Positions 1 to 11,768 are shown, counted from the first letter of the stretch. The stretch: 64,000 nucleotides of DNA from an uncultured Clostridia bacterium (GCA_948805675.1 CAQIBN010000003.1:1-64000), one strand, 5' to 3'. The notes: generated by a model not told the origin, from the letters alone. Made by a program: numbers and translations.

Positions 1-744
1 GAAGAAACGGAGAATAAAGAGAAAGAGCAAATAAATCACAAAGATAAGAAGAAAATACAAAATGAGCAGTATATTTATAAAGTTTGTGAAGTAACACCAG
101 AAACATATACTATGAAAGAATTAAATAAATTACTTGAAATAGTAAAAAATGATGTAATAGAAATTCCTGTTTTCCTTGCAGCATATTATGGTCTTAGACA
201 TAGTGAAGTAGTAGGGCTGAAATGGAGTGCGATTGATTTTGAAAATAACTGGATATATATTAATCATACTATAGTTCAAGTATCGGGGTGTGCCAAAAAA
301 ACAGTTGAGGGGAAAATAATTGCTAAAGATAGAACCAAAAGTATTCATAGTAATAGGAAATTGCCTTTATATAAAGAAGTAAAAGATGTACTATTAAGAA
401 AAAAAGAAAGAATTGAACTAAATAAGCTAATATTTAAGAATTGTTATAATAATACTTATTCTGAATATGTATGTGTAAAAGATGACTGAGATATAATAAA
501 ACCAAACCATATATCACACAGATTTCTAAAATTAATAAGAAGAAATAAAATGAAGGAAATTAGATTTCATGATTTAGGACATACACTAGGAACTGAGCTA
601 AATGCTAATGGTGTGGATTTAAAGGTAATAGGTGAATTTTTGGGACATGGAAATTTATCTACAACTAAAAGATATTCACATCCAGATGATAGAATAAAGC
701 GAAATGTTGCAAGTGCTTATGAGAATTTAATACATAATGGATAA
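1..744 (+). pseudogene. Decayed tyrosine integrase (C-terminal part) of an older tandem element
   Basis: This is a second copy of the integrase at 40912-42237, nearly identical at the DNA level from base 1 (equivalent to 41320) to the stop codon at 742-744. Its 5' part lies outside the window. It carries three lesions: a 174-base in-frame deletion between two copies of the 8-mer acaccaga (the joint is near 100), a TGA stop at 487-489, and a Gly codon (577-579) where the intact copy has the second catalytic Arg of the HxxR box (HDLG instead of HDLR). The first catalytic Arg region and the C-terminal Tyr region survive. None of the lesions is of the CGG type seen elsewhere, so this is ordinary decay. 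It marks a neighbouring element stacked at the same attachment site. Confidence 0.93.
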
Positions 745-870
745 GATAATAGACAAGAACCGAAGAATCAAAAGTCAAAACGATTTATAGTTAAAAGAAA
801 AAATACTGAAAAAGAAATGCAAGAAGTTAATGCATAAAAAAATAGTACATACATAACTGTATATACTATC

Positions 871-890
871 AAATTTTTAGATATTCTAAA
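871..890. other. Candidate integrase arm-type site, left copy
   Basis: An AT-rich motif with core TTTTAGATATT lies just inside the left att repeat. The same core recurs at about 1113-1143, 1192-1211 and 42366-42414, all close to att ends. Tyrosine integrases of this class bind short arm sites beside the core. The role is inferred from position and repetition. Confidence 0.45.
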
Positions 891-916
891 GATTTAGAAA
901 AATCAAAATCGCCAAG

Positions 917-973
<57 letters not shown>

Positions 974-1278
974 TCAACGAACTTACTTGTTAAGTAATGT
1001 TAATTATTTTTAAATGATGTTAATTATTACTTAGAAAATCAACGGTTTTAAGACTTGATTATTAGAAAATGTTTATATTTCAACAAATGAGAAAACTAAA
1101 ATATTTAAAAAGTTTTTTAGATATTTTTTAGATATTTTAGATAAAAATTCAAAAAGATAAGAAAAAATCGTTAAAATCAGACGAATTTTTAAAAATTTTT
1201 TAGATATTTAAAATGCTGAATTAACTACTGGCTACTGATTTTTAGCATTTTATAAATAAATTTTAAAAGGAGATTGTT
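974..1278. other. ICE left-end non-coding region
   Basis: No convincing gene lies in these 305 bases. They hold at least three close copies of a TTTTAGATATT-type motif (about 1113-1143 and 1192-1211), probably integrase arm sites. A hairpin at about 1209-1250 has arms aaatgct and agcattt, and could be an operator or a terminator of read-through from the left. Confidence 0.5.
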
Positions 1279-1392
1279 ATGTTTTGGTTAGGATTAATAA
1301 TCGGACTTGTATTAGGTGCTAATATAAGTCTTTTTTTATATGCAATAATAATTACGGGGAGAGAAAGTGAAAGGAAGCTAAATAATGAATAA
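1279..1392 (+). CDS. DUF3789-like small membrane protein
   Basis: A 37-residue protein with one hydrophobic segment (about residues 2-25) containing Gly-rich steps such as GLIIGLVLGAN, then a short charged tail. The size and pattern match DUF3789-type peptides, which are common in conjugative elements of Firmicutes; their function is unknown. The start is ATG at 1279 with a good RBS (aaaaggag) seven bases upstream. It overlaps the next gene by eight bases, so the two are probably translationally coupled and it is the first gene of the ICE left operon. Confidence 0.72.
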   Translation: MFWLGLIIGLVLGANISLFLYAIIITGRESERKLNNE

Positions 1393-2251
1393 AATTAATT
1401 TAGAGAAGTTAATAAAAAGTACAGATTTTTTTGCGAATGAGTGTATATTAAGAAATACGCTTGCAATAAGTGAAAAAGAACTAAAATCTATAATAAGCAA
1501 AGAATTAAAAAGTATGAAAGAATCTGAAATTGATGATTTTGTATCTGATTTATTAGATATATACAAACTGGAGATATTAAATCAGGATAAAAGGGCTTAT
1601 AGAAATGTAATTCAGGAAGTAGATAGACAAGATATAGGTTATATTACAGAGCATAGACATCCACGTGGCAGATTTATAATTACATTAGATAACAATATGG
1701 CAATGTATGTTTCCACAATTAGTGGCTTAATTGTGGAAAACTATAGTTCAAAAGACGAAATGATTGCAGATATTATTTTGAAACAATGCTTTAATATTGA
1801 GTATAATTCTAGTCAGAATAATTTATGTATTAATGCCACTGTTAATTCGGCAGAGTATATATTTAGTAAAAAAATTCTTAAATATATAAAATGTAATTTA
1901 AATAATATTTTAAATGAAATATTAAAAAGTAATATTTTATTAACGTATAAAAATCAAAATAATTATAATTTATTTAAGGAATATTTACAAAATGCGGTAT
2001 CAAATATTATATTTAATTCTTCTAAGAAATTACCTAAAAATATAAATGTTGGAGATAAATTGCAGACTAAATATTGTGATACTGCGACAGTAATTGATAT
2101 TGATACAGAAAGTGAAACATTAAAATTAGATAAAGAAATTCAAAATGACATTACAGTATTTACAGATGTTATTAGTTATAAAAATGAAAATATTATAAAT
2201 AAAATTATATCTCTACAAAAGAAATATGAGGATATAGAAATGGAGGCATAA
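1385..2251 (+). CDS. Conserved-looking ICE protein of unknown function
   Basis: 288 residues, lysine- and asparagine-rich, without signal peptide or membrane segments. I do not recognise a domain. The middle (about residues 80-115) has a mixed Arg/His-rich, beta-like stretch, and the C-terminal third (about 220-265) looks like a small beta-barrel with a GDKLQTKY segment. It ends EMEA; the GAA-ATG-GAG codons there supply the Shine-Dalgarno for the next gene. It overlaps the DUF3789-like gene upstream and abuts the Cys-rich gene downstream, so it belongs to the ICE left operon. Confidence 0.75.
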   Translation: MNKINLEKLIKSTDFFANECILRNTLAISEKELKSIISKELKSMKESEIDDFVSDLLDIYKLEILNQDKRAYRNVIQEVDRQDIGYITEHRHPRGRFIITLDNNMAMYVSTISGLIVENYSSKDEMIADIILKQCFNIEYNSSQNNLCINATVNSAEYIFSKKILKYIKCNLNNILNEILKSNILLTYKNQNNYNLFKEYLQNAVSNIIFNSSKKLPKNINVGDKLQTKYCDTATVIDIDTESETLKLDKEIQNDITVFTDVISYKNENIINKIISLQKKYEDIEMEA

Positions 2252-2440
2252 ATGAATACTAGATGTTTTGCTTATATTGAAAATGGAAGTTGTTTTGCAC
2301 TAAATGAGATGTATTGTGAGCAACAACATTGTAAATTTTACAAAGATAAAGAAAAGGCTAAAAAGGAATTTATGAAGAATTATGATAAATGTAAAGAAGA
2401 TATAAATTATAATATAAAAAAACATTTTAAGAACTTATAG
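2252..2440 (+). CDS. Small Cys-rich, probably zinc-binding protein
   Basis: 62 residues. Cysteines at positions 5, 14, 22 and 27 are spaced C-x8-C-x7-C-x4-C and followed by KFYK. This resembles small Firmicutes proteins with a C..AL....C....C.FYK pattern and suggests a single zinc knuckle; the remainder is a charged helix. It begins one base after the previous stop, with its ribosome-binding site inside the upstream coding end, so it is tightly coupled. No function can be assigned; a DNA- or RNA-binding accessory role is a guess. Confidence 0.7.
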   Translation: MNTRCFAYIENGSCFALNEMYCEQQHCKFYKDKEKAKKEFMKNYDKCKEDINYNIKKHFKNL

Positions 2441-2450
2441 TTCTTATTTT
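2429..2450 (+). terminator. Weak hairpin with T-run
   Basis: Arms aagaac and gttctt around a five-base loop are followed by attttt. The stem overlaps the stop codon of the Cys-rich gene. It is short, so termination is probably partial. Confidence 0.45.
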
Positions 2451-2472
2451 TGTATTAAAGGGGTTGATTTCA

Positions 2473-3318
2473 ATGATTTTAGCTAGTCTTTTAGCTAGTA
2501 GTAAATATATTATTGTAAATAAAGATTTAATTCAAATGCTAGGTTTAAATGAAGCCATTATTTTAGGTGAATTATGTAGTGAATATAGTTATTGGGCTAA
2601 TATTAATAAATTAGAAGAAGATGAGTATTTTTATTCTACAAGAGAAAATATACAAAAAAATACAGGGATAAATGCTCATTTTCAGCGAATTGCTATTAAA
2701 AAACTAGAAGAAAAAGGAATAATTAATACTAAGAAAAAAGGAATACCATGTAAAACGTATTATAAGATTGATGAAGAAAAAGTTATTGAGTATTTAAAAA
2801 AAGTTCGATTATTGCCAGAAAACTCAGATGTTCACGAAATGAATGACAAGACATTAACAGAGGAAATAACAAGTACATCAGAAGAAAAACAGCAAGATGT
2901 TAATGAGGTCAATACAAATAATAATAAAATAAATATTAATAAAAATAATAATAAAGAAAACACAAAAAAACAGTTTGCTGAAAGAGTATTTATGGAACAA
3001 CATGAATATAATGACTTAATAAAAAAATTTGGATTAGACTTAATAAATCAATTAATTGAGCAATTAAATTTATATAAATTGGCTAAAAGAGAATCTTATG
3101 ATAATGATTATGCAGCTATTCTACAATTAGCAACTAATAGAGTAGAAGAATTGGAAAAAGAACAGAAAAATTATAATAATTTTAGAAAAAGGAAAAATTT
3201 AAACACAAAAAATTATACTGTATGTGAACAAAGAAACTATTCACCTGAATTTTTGAATAGTCTTTTTTGTAATTTAAATAATAATCTGGAGGTAAGCGAA
3301 AATGAAAAATCTATTTAA
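2473..3318 (+). CDS. Replication initiator-like winged-helix protein (DUF6017/RepA type)
   Basis: The N-terminal ~110 residues look like the winged-helix domain of replication initiator proteins found in conjugative elements of gut Clostridia (segments such as GLNEAIILGELCSEY, YFYSTRENIQKNTGI and a wing ending KTYYKI). A low-complexity linker rich in Asn and Lys and a helical C-terminal domain follow, as in DUF6017 proteins. Such proteins are thought to start autonomous replication of the excised circle. ATG at 2473 is preferred over an in-frame TTG at 2464, because the ribosome site at 2459-2463 is too close to the TTG. It overlaps the next gene by 17 bases. Confidence 0.72.
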   Translation: MILASLLASSKYIIVNKDLIQMLGLNEAIILGELCSEYSYWANINKLEEDEYFYSTRENIQKNTGINAHFQRIAIKKLEEKGIINTKKKGIPCKTYYKIDEEKVIEYLKKVRLLPENSDVHEMNDKTLTEEITSTSEEKQQDVNEVNTNNNKININKNNNKENTKKQFAERVFMEQHEYNDLIKKFGLDLINQLIEQLNLYKLAKRESYDNDYAAILQLATNRVEELEKEQKNYNNFRKRKNLNTKNYTVCEQRNYSPEFLNSLFCNLNNNLEVSENEKSI

Positions 3319-3817
3319 TAAATATTATGAATTGTCAGAACAAACGAGAGAAATATTACCAAATTTATATATATTACATGAGCTTGAATCTTTATTATCA
3401 GAATATGAAAATATTAATATAATAAGTACAAAGGACAAAGAGATAATTATAAAAGTTGCACTAGAGTGTTGGTATTATAGTAATATAGATGGTGGAGAAG
3501 TTGTTAGGAGAATTTTAGATAAGTTAAATTGTAGAAGTATTACTATAGATGAATTGTTAGAATTTGACACAGAAGATTTAATTAACTTAATTACAGAGGA
3601 AGAAAAAGACTTTAAAGAAATTTCTAAAAAGAATATTATAATATCAGAATTTACATATAAAAATTTTAAATGTGCTTTTTTTAAAGATAGTACAAAGCTA
3701 ATTCTTACATTTGAAAGAAATAATTGTGTTGAAGTTTGTATTTTTAATAGTTTTGAAGAAATTCTATGTCATATTATTGATGATAGATTAAAGGTGCAAA
3801 ACATTTTTAGTGAATAA
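3302..3817 (+). CDS. ICE protein of unknown function
   Basis: 171 residues, acidic, mostly helical N-terminal half and a beta-rich C-terminal part with several Cys. No recognisable domain, signal peptide or membrane segment. The start is ATG at 3302 with RBS ggaggtaagcga inside the upstream gene. It overlaps both neighbours (17 bases upstream, 8 bases downstream), which indicates one translationally coupled operon with the replication initiator. Confidence 0.7.
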   Translation: MKNLFNKYYELSEQTREILPNLYILHELESLLSEYENINIISTKDKEIIIKVALECWYYSNIDGGEVVRRILDKLNCRSITIDELLEFDTEDLINLITEEEKDFKEISKKNIIISEFTYKNFKCAFFKDSTKLILTFERNNCVEVCIFNSFEEILCHIIDDRLKVQNIFSE

Positions 3818-4244
3818 TAATAAATATAAGAAAATACTAAAATATTTATATAATTTTAGAAACATAGATAAAACTATAGATAATATAAAACTTGATATGA
3901 TAAATTATAATAATTTAGGATATAATAATTGGATTAAATCTATATCTAATAATGGAAAAACATTAGAAGATAAGATTATAGAAATAGATAATAATCGTGT
4001 AATAATAAGATTAAAAAAATGGAAGGAATTAATTAGTGAAATACTAGAATATTATAAAAAAACTGATAATATAAAATATCAATATATTTGTTTAAAATAT
4101 TTTGAAAATAAAAGTTCTGAGAAGATACAAAGCCAATTAAAATTAAATAGAAAAGAACAAAAAGATATGCAAACAGTGATACTGCAGCATATCTTTTTTC
4201 GAGCTGTAAGACAAAAGTTATTGAGATATGAAAAATGTGAGTAG
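3810..4244 (+). CDS. ArpU/DUF1492-like small regulator
   Basis: 144 residues beginning with GTG at 3810. The architecture is a long coiled N-terminal helix, then a segment near residues 85-130 (IKYQYICLKYFENKSS, then IQSQLKLNRKEQ) that resembles the region-4-type helix-turn-helix of ArpU/RinA/DUF1492 proteins. In phages and mobile elements these act as sigma-like or late-transcription activators. The match is by pattern only. It overlaps the preceding gene and is followed by a new ribosome site at 4260. Confidence 0.55.
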   Translation: MNNNKYKKILKYLYNFRNIDKTIDNIKLDMINYNNLGYNNWIKSISNNGKTLEDKIIEIDNNRVIIRLKKWKELISEILEYYKKTDNIKYQYICLKYFENKSSEKIQSQLKLNRKEQKDMQTVILQHIFFRAVRQKLLRYEKCE

Positions 4245-4271
4245 CATAAAATTTACAATAAAGGAGAATTT

Positions 4272-5552
4272 ATGGGAAGATATATTATTAAAGCATGGGA
4301 AACTCAAGATGATAGAGAAAAGGGAATGTCAGATATTATTGAAAGTAATTTATCTGATATTCAAAAAGCTATAGAAAGAGCAAAAGAATTAATAGAGTCA
4401 CAAAATTATAATGCAATAGAAGTTAAAGATACAAAACAAAAAGTAACATATTATTTTCGTACTCCAGCTGAAGAAAAAGAATTGGAAGAAGAAATAGAAG
4501 ATGCTAAAGTCCAAGAAAAAATCAACAAGTATGCAAAGTTGGTTTATAATAATACTCTTCAAGATGATGGTGAAAATGTATCAGGTTTAGTAGCAGATGT
4601 GGTTAAACATCTACAAGATATCATAAAATATTTTAAAACAGAAAAACAAGAATTAAGTAAAGAAGAAATAGATGATATTATTAAAGAAACAAATGATTTA
4701 ATAGAAGAATTAGAGCAAAATTATGATAATAGAGATTATATTTCATTGTTTACTCATTCTATGTCTGGATTTTATACCATAGATAAAGCAATTAAAGATA
4801 TACTAAATGATTTGCTAGATTATTATGAGAGCAAACTCGAAACAATGGAATTTGGAGAAGCAAATATTACAAATGTAGTAGATTATTATTTTGATAATAA
4901 TGATATTAAAAATCTAATGGATTATGGAGCTGACAGAGATGAAAATACTATGCCTACCATTTCTGAATTATATAGAGAAATATTAGACGAATTAAAAATA
5001 AAATATGAAAGAATATATACAGAAGAAATTAGTGATGGTAAATATAGTACAATTATATCTTTTGATAAGAATAATGAAATTATAATAGATATTAGTGCAT
5101 GGAATAGGAATGAGGAATTATCAGAAAACATTGAAAGTATAAAACAAGAATATATTAGAGTTCAAAAAAAATTAAAAAATGAAAAAATAGAAAAGATTAA
5201 AACTTTAAATTTAACAAAATATGTGGAGGATTATTATTGTACTAATATTTTTAAAGAAATGGTAAGTTCAGATGAGTATAAGACTATTAATAAAAAGGAA
5301 CTTTTATCAAATATGTATGAAGAGATTTTGAAGAAAATAGAAATTAATGTTGCATTTGTTACTATTGATGAAATTAATAAAAATAAATATAAAACAACAG
5401 TAGTATTTTCAAATGGACGTTCGGATTATTATTATTCAAAGGATATGTGTAGTAAAGAAACTGCAATAAAAAATATTGAAAATATGAGAGAGTCATATAT
5501 TAAAATGCAGCAAGAAATAGAACAAAATGAGCAAGATATGGAAATGGAATAA
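4272..5552 (+). CDS. Large acidic ICE protein of unknown function
   Basis: 426 residues, rich in Glu, Lys and Asp, mostly alpha-helical. The first ~70 residues (RYIIKAWETQDDREKG, then an IEVKD and YYFR segment) look like a small alpha/beta domain seen at the start of several ICE accessory proteins. The middle is coiled coil. Two similar sub-domains (about residues 215-300 and 320-400) share a pattern of charged helix, YKTTVVF/YSTIISF strand and SKE/NEELSENIE helix, suggesting an internal duplication. It ends DMEME. The start is ATG at 4272 with RBS aaaggag. It precedes the methylase-helicase gene. Confidence 0.68.
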   Translation: MGRYIIKAWETQDDREKGMSDIIESNLSDIQKAIERAKELIESQNYNAIEVKDTKQKVTYYFRTPAEEKELEEEIEDAKVQEKINKYAKLVYNNTLQDDGENVSGLVADVVKHLQDIIKYFKTEKQELSKEEIDDIIKETNDLIEELEQNYDNRDYISLFTHSMSGFYTIDKAIKDILNDLLDYYESKLETMEFGEANITNVVDYYFDNNDIKNLMDYGADRDENTMPTISELYREILDELKIKYERIYTEEISDGKYSTIISFDKNNEIIIDISAWNRNEELSENIESIKQEYIRVQKKLKNEKIEKIKTLNLTKYVEDYYCTNIFKEMVSSDEYKTINKKELLSNMYEEILKKIEINVAFVTIDEINKNKYKTTVVFSNGRSDYYYSKDMCSKETAIKNIENMRESYIKMQQEIEQNEQDMEME

Positions 5553-5618
5553 AAAATTTTGAAAATGGGCTGAAAATAAAAAATCAACATGTTAATATTA
5601 AATAAAGAGGAGGAATAA

Positions 5619-8600
5619 TTGGAACAAATACATGACATTAAAGAGGCTGTGGCATTATATGATAAAGTTTTATCAAATTTAATAGGTAATGCTACTGAAT
5701 GGAAAGAATTTTTAAAATTCAATTCTAAATTTTACAAATATAAATTCCACGAAAATTTATTACTATATGCTCAGGATAAAAATATAACAGCTTGTGCAAC
5801 GTTTGATGAATGGAAAAAAGTTGGTAGATATGTTAAGCCAAAACCTCATTCAAAAACACTAAAAACAATATATCAGCAAAATGGCAGATTATATTTAAAA
5901 TCTGTATTTGATATAAGTTCGACAAATAGTAAATATGATATAGATTTTAAGCTTTGGGAAACAACAGAAACGGAAACTATAAATATTCTATCAAATAAGT
6001 TAGATATATATTTAGAGAATACCGAAGGTAAATTAAGTAATATAGTAACTAGTTATTTAGGTAATATGATAGAAGATAATGAACTATCTGAAATATTAGA
6101 ATTATCACAAGAACAGATATATAATGATGATTTTTTAAGTTCTTTTTTTGAAAGTGTTACAACAATAGTAATGAATAGGTGTGGTGTAGAATATGAGCCA
6201 AATTTGGAAAGATTTGAAAACATTAATGATGTGCAAGTGTTAAAGAAATTGGGGTATATAGTAAATAAATGTAGCTATGATTTAATTAGAATTGTAGAAT
6301 TAGAAATTAAAGAAAAATTAAAAAAACAAGAATGGGAGGAAATGTTTAATGAAAGAAATAATATTACAGAAAATGAGCAAAACAATGGAGGAAACGAGAC
6401 CAGTAAAATATCAAGAATTGATAATGACAGGAACAATAAACGAGATATTGGAGAATTACTCACAAGAGATAGCAAGTCAAGAAAAACAAATAGAAGAACA
6501 ATTAAGAACAAAGCACCAAAAACCAGATACAGACGAGTTTATCGCACTAGCACAATACGAAAATATGATACGCAGTTTGAAAATGGAAGTAATAAACAAC
6601 ATGATAGAGGAAAAAGTGAGAGCAATATAGGTTATGAAGATGGAGTAGTACAAACTACTCTTTTTAATTTGCCACAAATTAATGAAGAATCTAAAAAACA
6701 AACACCTGTAGAAAGCACTTTTTCTGGATATAAAGTTGGGGACTTAGTTTATTTAGAGCATGATAAACCTCAATACATTAGAAAAATTGATATTGAAAAA
6801 AATCAAGTTTTAGTTAGTATAAATTCTAACACAGATGCGATACTACAGTTATATTCTATTCCAGAATTTGAAGATAAATTATACAATAATTCATTAAATA
6901 AAAAAGTTATAGAAGATAATAAGCAAAGTGATTTAGAGAAATTAGCAAAAATAACAGACATAAATCCACTTATAGAAAATGAAGAGATAATACAAACGCC
7001 TACAACGTCTGCACTATTTAAAATTTCTGATGACTTAAAAAAAGATAGTATTGGTTTGAAAAAGAAATATGAAGAAAACATAGTAGCAATAAAATTGCTA
7101 AAGCAACTAGAGTATGAAGATAGAGAGGCAACAGATGAAGAAAAAAATATACTTGCAAAATATAATGGTTGGGGTGGTCTTTCTAAAGTATTTGAAGAAA
7201 GTTCAGAACAATATTATGAACTAAAAGAATTATTAACTCCAGAGGAATTTAATAGTAGTAGAGAAAGTGCATTAACCTCTTTTTATACGGAGCCCTATAT
7301 TATAGATTTTATGTATAAAGCTATTCAAAAATTTGGAATAAATAGTAAATGTAGAATTTTGGATCCATCAGCAGGGGTTGGAAATTTTTTAGGTAGAATA
7401 CCTGTAGAATTGGAAAATAGTAAAGTAACTGCTATTGAAAAAGACGATTTAACAGGTAGATTATTAAAAAAAATATATGCTAATGCTGACATTCAAGTAA
7501 AGGGGTATGAGGATACGAAGCTAAATAATAACTATTATGATATTGCTATAAGTAACATTCCATTTGGGGAATTTGGAGTGTTTGATAGAAGTTATGATAA
7601 TAGTTTAAAAATACATGACTACTATTTTGAAAAAACACTTGATAAAGTAAAACCGGGCGGGATTGTGGCATTCATCACAAGTAGATTTACTCTTGATAAA
7701 CGAGATAGCAAAGTAAGAGAATATGTAGAACAAAGAGCAAATTTTATAGGTGCAATAAGATTACCCAATACAGCATTTAAGAAAATTGCAAATACTGAAG
7801 CAATATCAGATATTATATTTCTACAGAAAAAAGGAAAAGAATTAGAATATAAGGAAAATTGGATTGATACTTTTGAAATAAGAGATGGAATACATATAAA
7901 CGGTTATTTTGCAAATAAAAAATATATGATTAAAGGTAATATAGAGTTTTCTACCAATCAATATGGAGAAACATTAGATATTGTATCAAATGGAGATTTA
8001 AAAGAGCAATTAGATGAAACACTAAAAATGTTACCTAGTAATATTGTTGATATGCAGGAATTAGGACAAGTATATGCTGAGGAAAAAGGAGAGTCAATAC
8101 CAGTAGGAGAACAATATAACAATGTGAAAGATTATACTTATACTGAAATTAACGGAATAATTTATTATAGAATTAATGATTATTTATATGAGCAAAATAA
8201 AAATCAAACTGCTATAGAAAGAATAAAAGGACTTATACAAGTAAGAACAGCATTAAAAAATCTAATTGACATTGAAAATAAAGATATTCCAGATATCGAT
8301 ATAATTCCATATCAAACAAAATTAAATCATGTATATGATGAATTTGTTAAGAAATATGGATATATAACAGATAGAGGAAATGACCTAGCATTTAGAAATG
8401 ATGCTGATTACCCTTTATTAATATCATTAGAAAAACAAGATAAAAAAACAAAACAAGTTACAAAAACAGATATATTTACTAAAAGAACAATTAAGCCATA
8501 TAAGGAAATTACACAGACAGAAAATGCAAAAGAAGGTTTAATTGCAAGTATTAATCAAAGAGGAAAAGTTGATATAAAATACATAATGAAACTATGTGGT

Positions 8601-11600
8601 AAAGATTATGATACAGTTACTGAAGAATTAAAAGGACTTATATATCATAACCCAGAACTTGCAAAGCAAGGAATTGATGAAGATTTAGCAGGTTGGGAAA
8701 CTGCTGACCAATACTTATCTCGGGAATGTAGTAGAAAAATTAAGAATAGCAGAAAGATATGCACAAGAAGACGAGCAATATGAAGAAAATGTAATGATGT
8801 TAAAAGAGATACAACCTGCTAGGATACCAGCAAGTGATATTGAAGTAAAGCTAGGTGCAACTTGGATTCCAGAAGAATATATAACACAATTTATAAAAGA
8901 AAAATTTAAGCTAGAGAATAAAGAAATATCAGCATTTTATCAAAAAAATCTCGGTAAATGGTTTTTAGATGTAAGATGTTATTGCAGTAATGTTGAAGTT
9001 AATACTATTTATGGAACAAATGAAGTTAATGCACTAGACTTAACAAAAGATGCACTAAACTTACATGCAACGAATGTATATGACAGAGTTAATGAAAAAA
9101 GTGTTTTAAATAAAGAAAAAACAATGTTAGCAAGGCAGAAACAAGACTTAATAAAAGAGGAATTTAGAAACTGGATTTTTGAGGACTCTGAAAGAAGAAA
9201 GGTATTAGAAGATATTTATAATACACAATTCAATGCGATTGTAGATAGAGAATTTGATGGTAGTTTTCTAACATTCCCTGGCATGAATCCTACAATAAAA
9301 TTACAACCTCATCAAAAGAATGCTGTGGCAAGGATATTGTTTAGTGAAAACTCTACGCTACTTGCACATGTTGTAGGAGCACGGCAAAACATATGAAATG
9401 ATAGCAGGAATAATGGAAATGAAAAGATTAGGAATATCTAATAAACCTTTAATGATTGTTCCAAATCATTTAGTACAGGAAACCGCAAAAAGTTTTTACG
9501 AATTATATCCCAATGCAAATATTTTAATTGCAAATAAAGATGATTTTCAGAAACAAAAAAGAAGAATATTTTCAGGTAAAATTACGACAGGGGAATATGA
9601 TGCTATCATTATGGCACATTCTTCTTTTGAAAAAATGCCTATGAGTAAAGAAATTGAAGAACAACATATTAATAAACAAATTTATGAAATAGAAGTTGCA
9701 AAGCAAAATATAAAAAATCGTTCAACAGTAAAACAATTAGAAGGTGCAAAACAACGATTACAAAAAAGATTAAAGATATTATTAGATTCAAAACAAAAAG
9801 ATAATGTTATAAATTTTGAGGAAACAGGAATTGATTATTTAGTCGTAGATGAAGCACATTTGTTTAAAAATTTAATGATACAAACAAAACTTAATGATGT
9901 AGCAGGTGTAACAGGTGCAAATTCTCAGAGAGCTTCCGACCTTTATATGAAAACAGAATTTTTATTAGATAAGCAAAATGGTAAAGGTGTAATTTTTGCT
10001 ACAGGAACACCCGTATCAAATTCTTTATCTGAACTATATGTAATGATGAAATATTTAGAGCCACATATTTTAGAAAAAATGGGGATATATAGTTTTGATG
10101 AATGGGCATCTACTTTTGCAGAGGTTACGAATTCTTTAGAATTAGCACCTAGTGGAAATGGTTATCGTGTCAGACAGAGATTATCAAAATTCCATAACCT
10201 TCCAGAATTAATGTCAATATTTAGAATGGTAGCAGATATAAAAACAAAAGAAGATTTGAATTTACCTGTACCACAAATAAAAAATGGAAAGCCAACAATT
10301 ATAGCATTAGAGTCTAGTAATGAACTAGAAGAATATATGCAAGAAGTTGTCAAAAGGTCAGAGGAAATACAAAGAGGCAATGTTGATCCAAAAGAAGATA
10401 ATATGTTGAAGATAAGTAGTGAGGGTAAAAAAGCAGCATTAGATTTAAGACTGGTAGATTCAACACTTGGAGAAACTAAAAACTCAAAAGCAAGAGCAGT
10501 AGCAGAACAAATATATAAAAATTGGATTGAAGGAAAAGAACAAAAATTAACTCAAGTTGTTTTTTGTGATTTATCTACTCCAAATGCAGATAGATTTAAT
10601 GTATATGATGAAATAAGAAAAATATTAATTGAAATGGGTATTCCAGAAAATGAGATTGATTACATACATAACTCGAAAACAGATATACAAAAGACAAAGA
10701 CATTTCAAAAAGTTAGAGATGGAGATATTCGTGTGTTTTTAGGTTCTACTAATAAAATGGGAGCTGGTACAAATATACAAGATAAATTAAAGGTATTACA
10801 TCATATTGATGCTCCTTGGAGACCTTCAGATATAGAACAAAGAGAACGGAAGAATATTAAGACAAGGTAACATGAATAAAGAGGTTGAAATAATAAGATA
10901 TGTAACCAAAAAGAGTTTTGACGCTTATGTATGGCAAATTCTAGAAACAAAGCAAAAATTTATATCGCAATTATTTGCAGGTAGCAAAGAAATAAGGACT
11001 ATGTCAGATATAGATAATACAACTATGAACTTTGGAGAAATAAAAGCAATTGCTACTGATAATAAAGAAATCATGGAAAAGTTTGAGATTGATATGAAAG
11101 TTCAAGAGTTAAAACTAAAAGAACGAAATTATAAAAATCAAAGATATATTTTTGAAGATAAGATAAAAACTTTTTTACCAAAGCAAATCGAAAGAGAAAA
11201 TAATTTTATGGAAAGATGTAAAGCAGATTTACAAATTAGAAATAAAGAAACATCTCAGAGTTTTATTATGGAATTAAATGGCAAAATATTTTATGATTCA
11301 AAAGAAGCAGGTGAAGAAATAATAAAAAGTGTGAATAAAAATATTGATAAAGATGTTTTGTATGAAATAGGAAAATATAGAGGTTTTACATTATATTTAG
11401 CTAATAAATTTAATGATACAGAAATCTATTTTTCTAAAAATGGTAAATATTCTGTTCGATTGGCACAAATACCTAGTTTAAATATTCAAAGAATAGATGA
11501 AAAATTAAACAATTTTGAAAATGATATTAAACATAGTGAACAACAAATAAATGGGTATAAAAGAGAAATTGAACAATGTAAAGTAGAATTAGAAAAGCCA

Positions 11601-11768
11601 TTTGCAAATGAAAAGGAATTGAAACAATTATTACAACGTCAATCAGAATTAAATAATAAATTAAATTTAAATAATAAAAAAGATGAGCCAATTTTAATTG
11701 AAGATGAAACAAAAGAAGAAAATCAAGAAAGTAAATATTCGCAAGAAAACGAAGAAATGGAGGAATAA
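5619..11768 (+). CDS. LtrC/ArdC-N6 DNA methylase-SNF2-type helicase, 2048 aa, with three C-GGN recoding sites
   Basis: TTG at 5619 with RBS gaggagg starts a giant protein typical of Tn1549-like ICEs. Residues ~20-90 match the LtrC/ArdC N-terminal domain (FLKFNSKFYKYKFHENLLLY, W, GR). Residues ~582-650 form an N6-adenine methylase (DPSAGVGNF motif I and NIPFG as motif IV). A superfamily 2 helicase follows: Walker A VGAGKT near 1252-1257, DEAH near 1410, and motif VI QREGRILRQGN. The reading frame breaks at three single extra Cs: 8721 (Ser-Gly), 9382 (the Walker A Gly) and 10847 (motif VI Gly). Each C precedes a GGN codon, and dropping it restores one 2048-residue protein ending EEMEE. Proposed roles are DNA protection and processing in the new host. 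Without recoding it would be four inactive pieces. Confidence 0.88.

Noticed and set aside
487..489. TGA in the left integrase as a recoded sense codon
   Set aside because: The same gene has lost a catalytic Arg and 58 codons, and TGA serves as a normal stop in many other genes here.
1100..1210. Short repeats at the ICE left end as a CRISPR array
   Set aside because: The units are too short, too AT-rich and irregularly spaced, with no cas genes in the window.
6349..6630. 93-residue open frame inside the methylase-helicase gene
   Set aside because: It has a start and Glu/Lys-rich content, but the main frame runs through uninterrupted and carries a linker typical of these proteins; the overlap is best read as a shadow.
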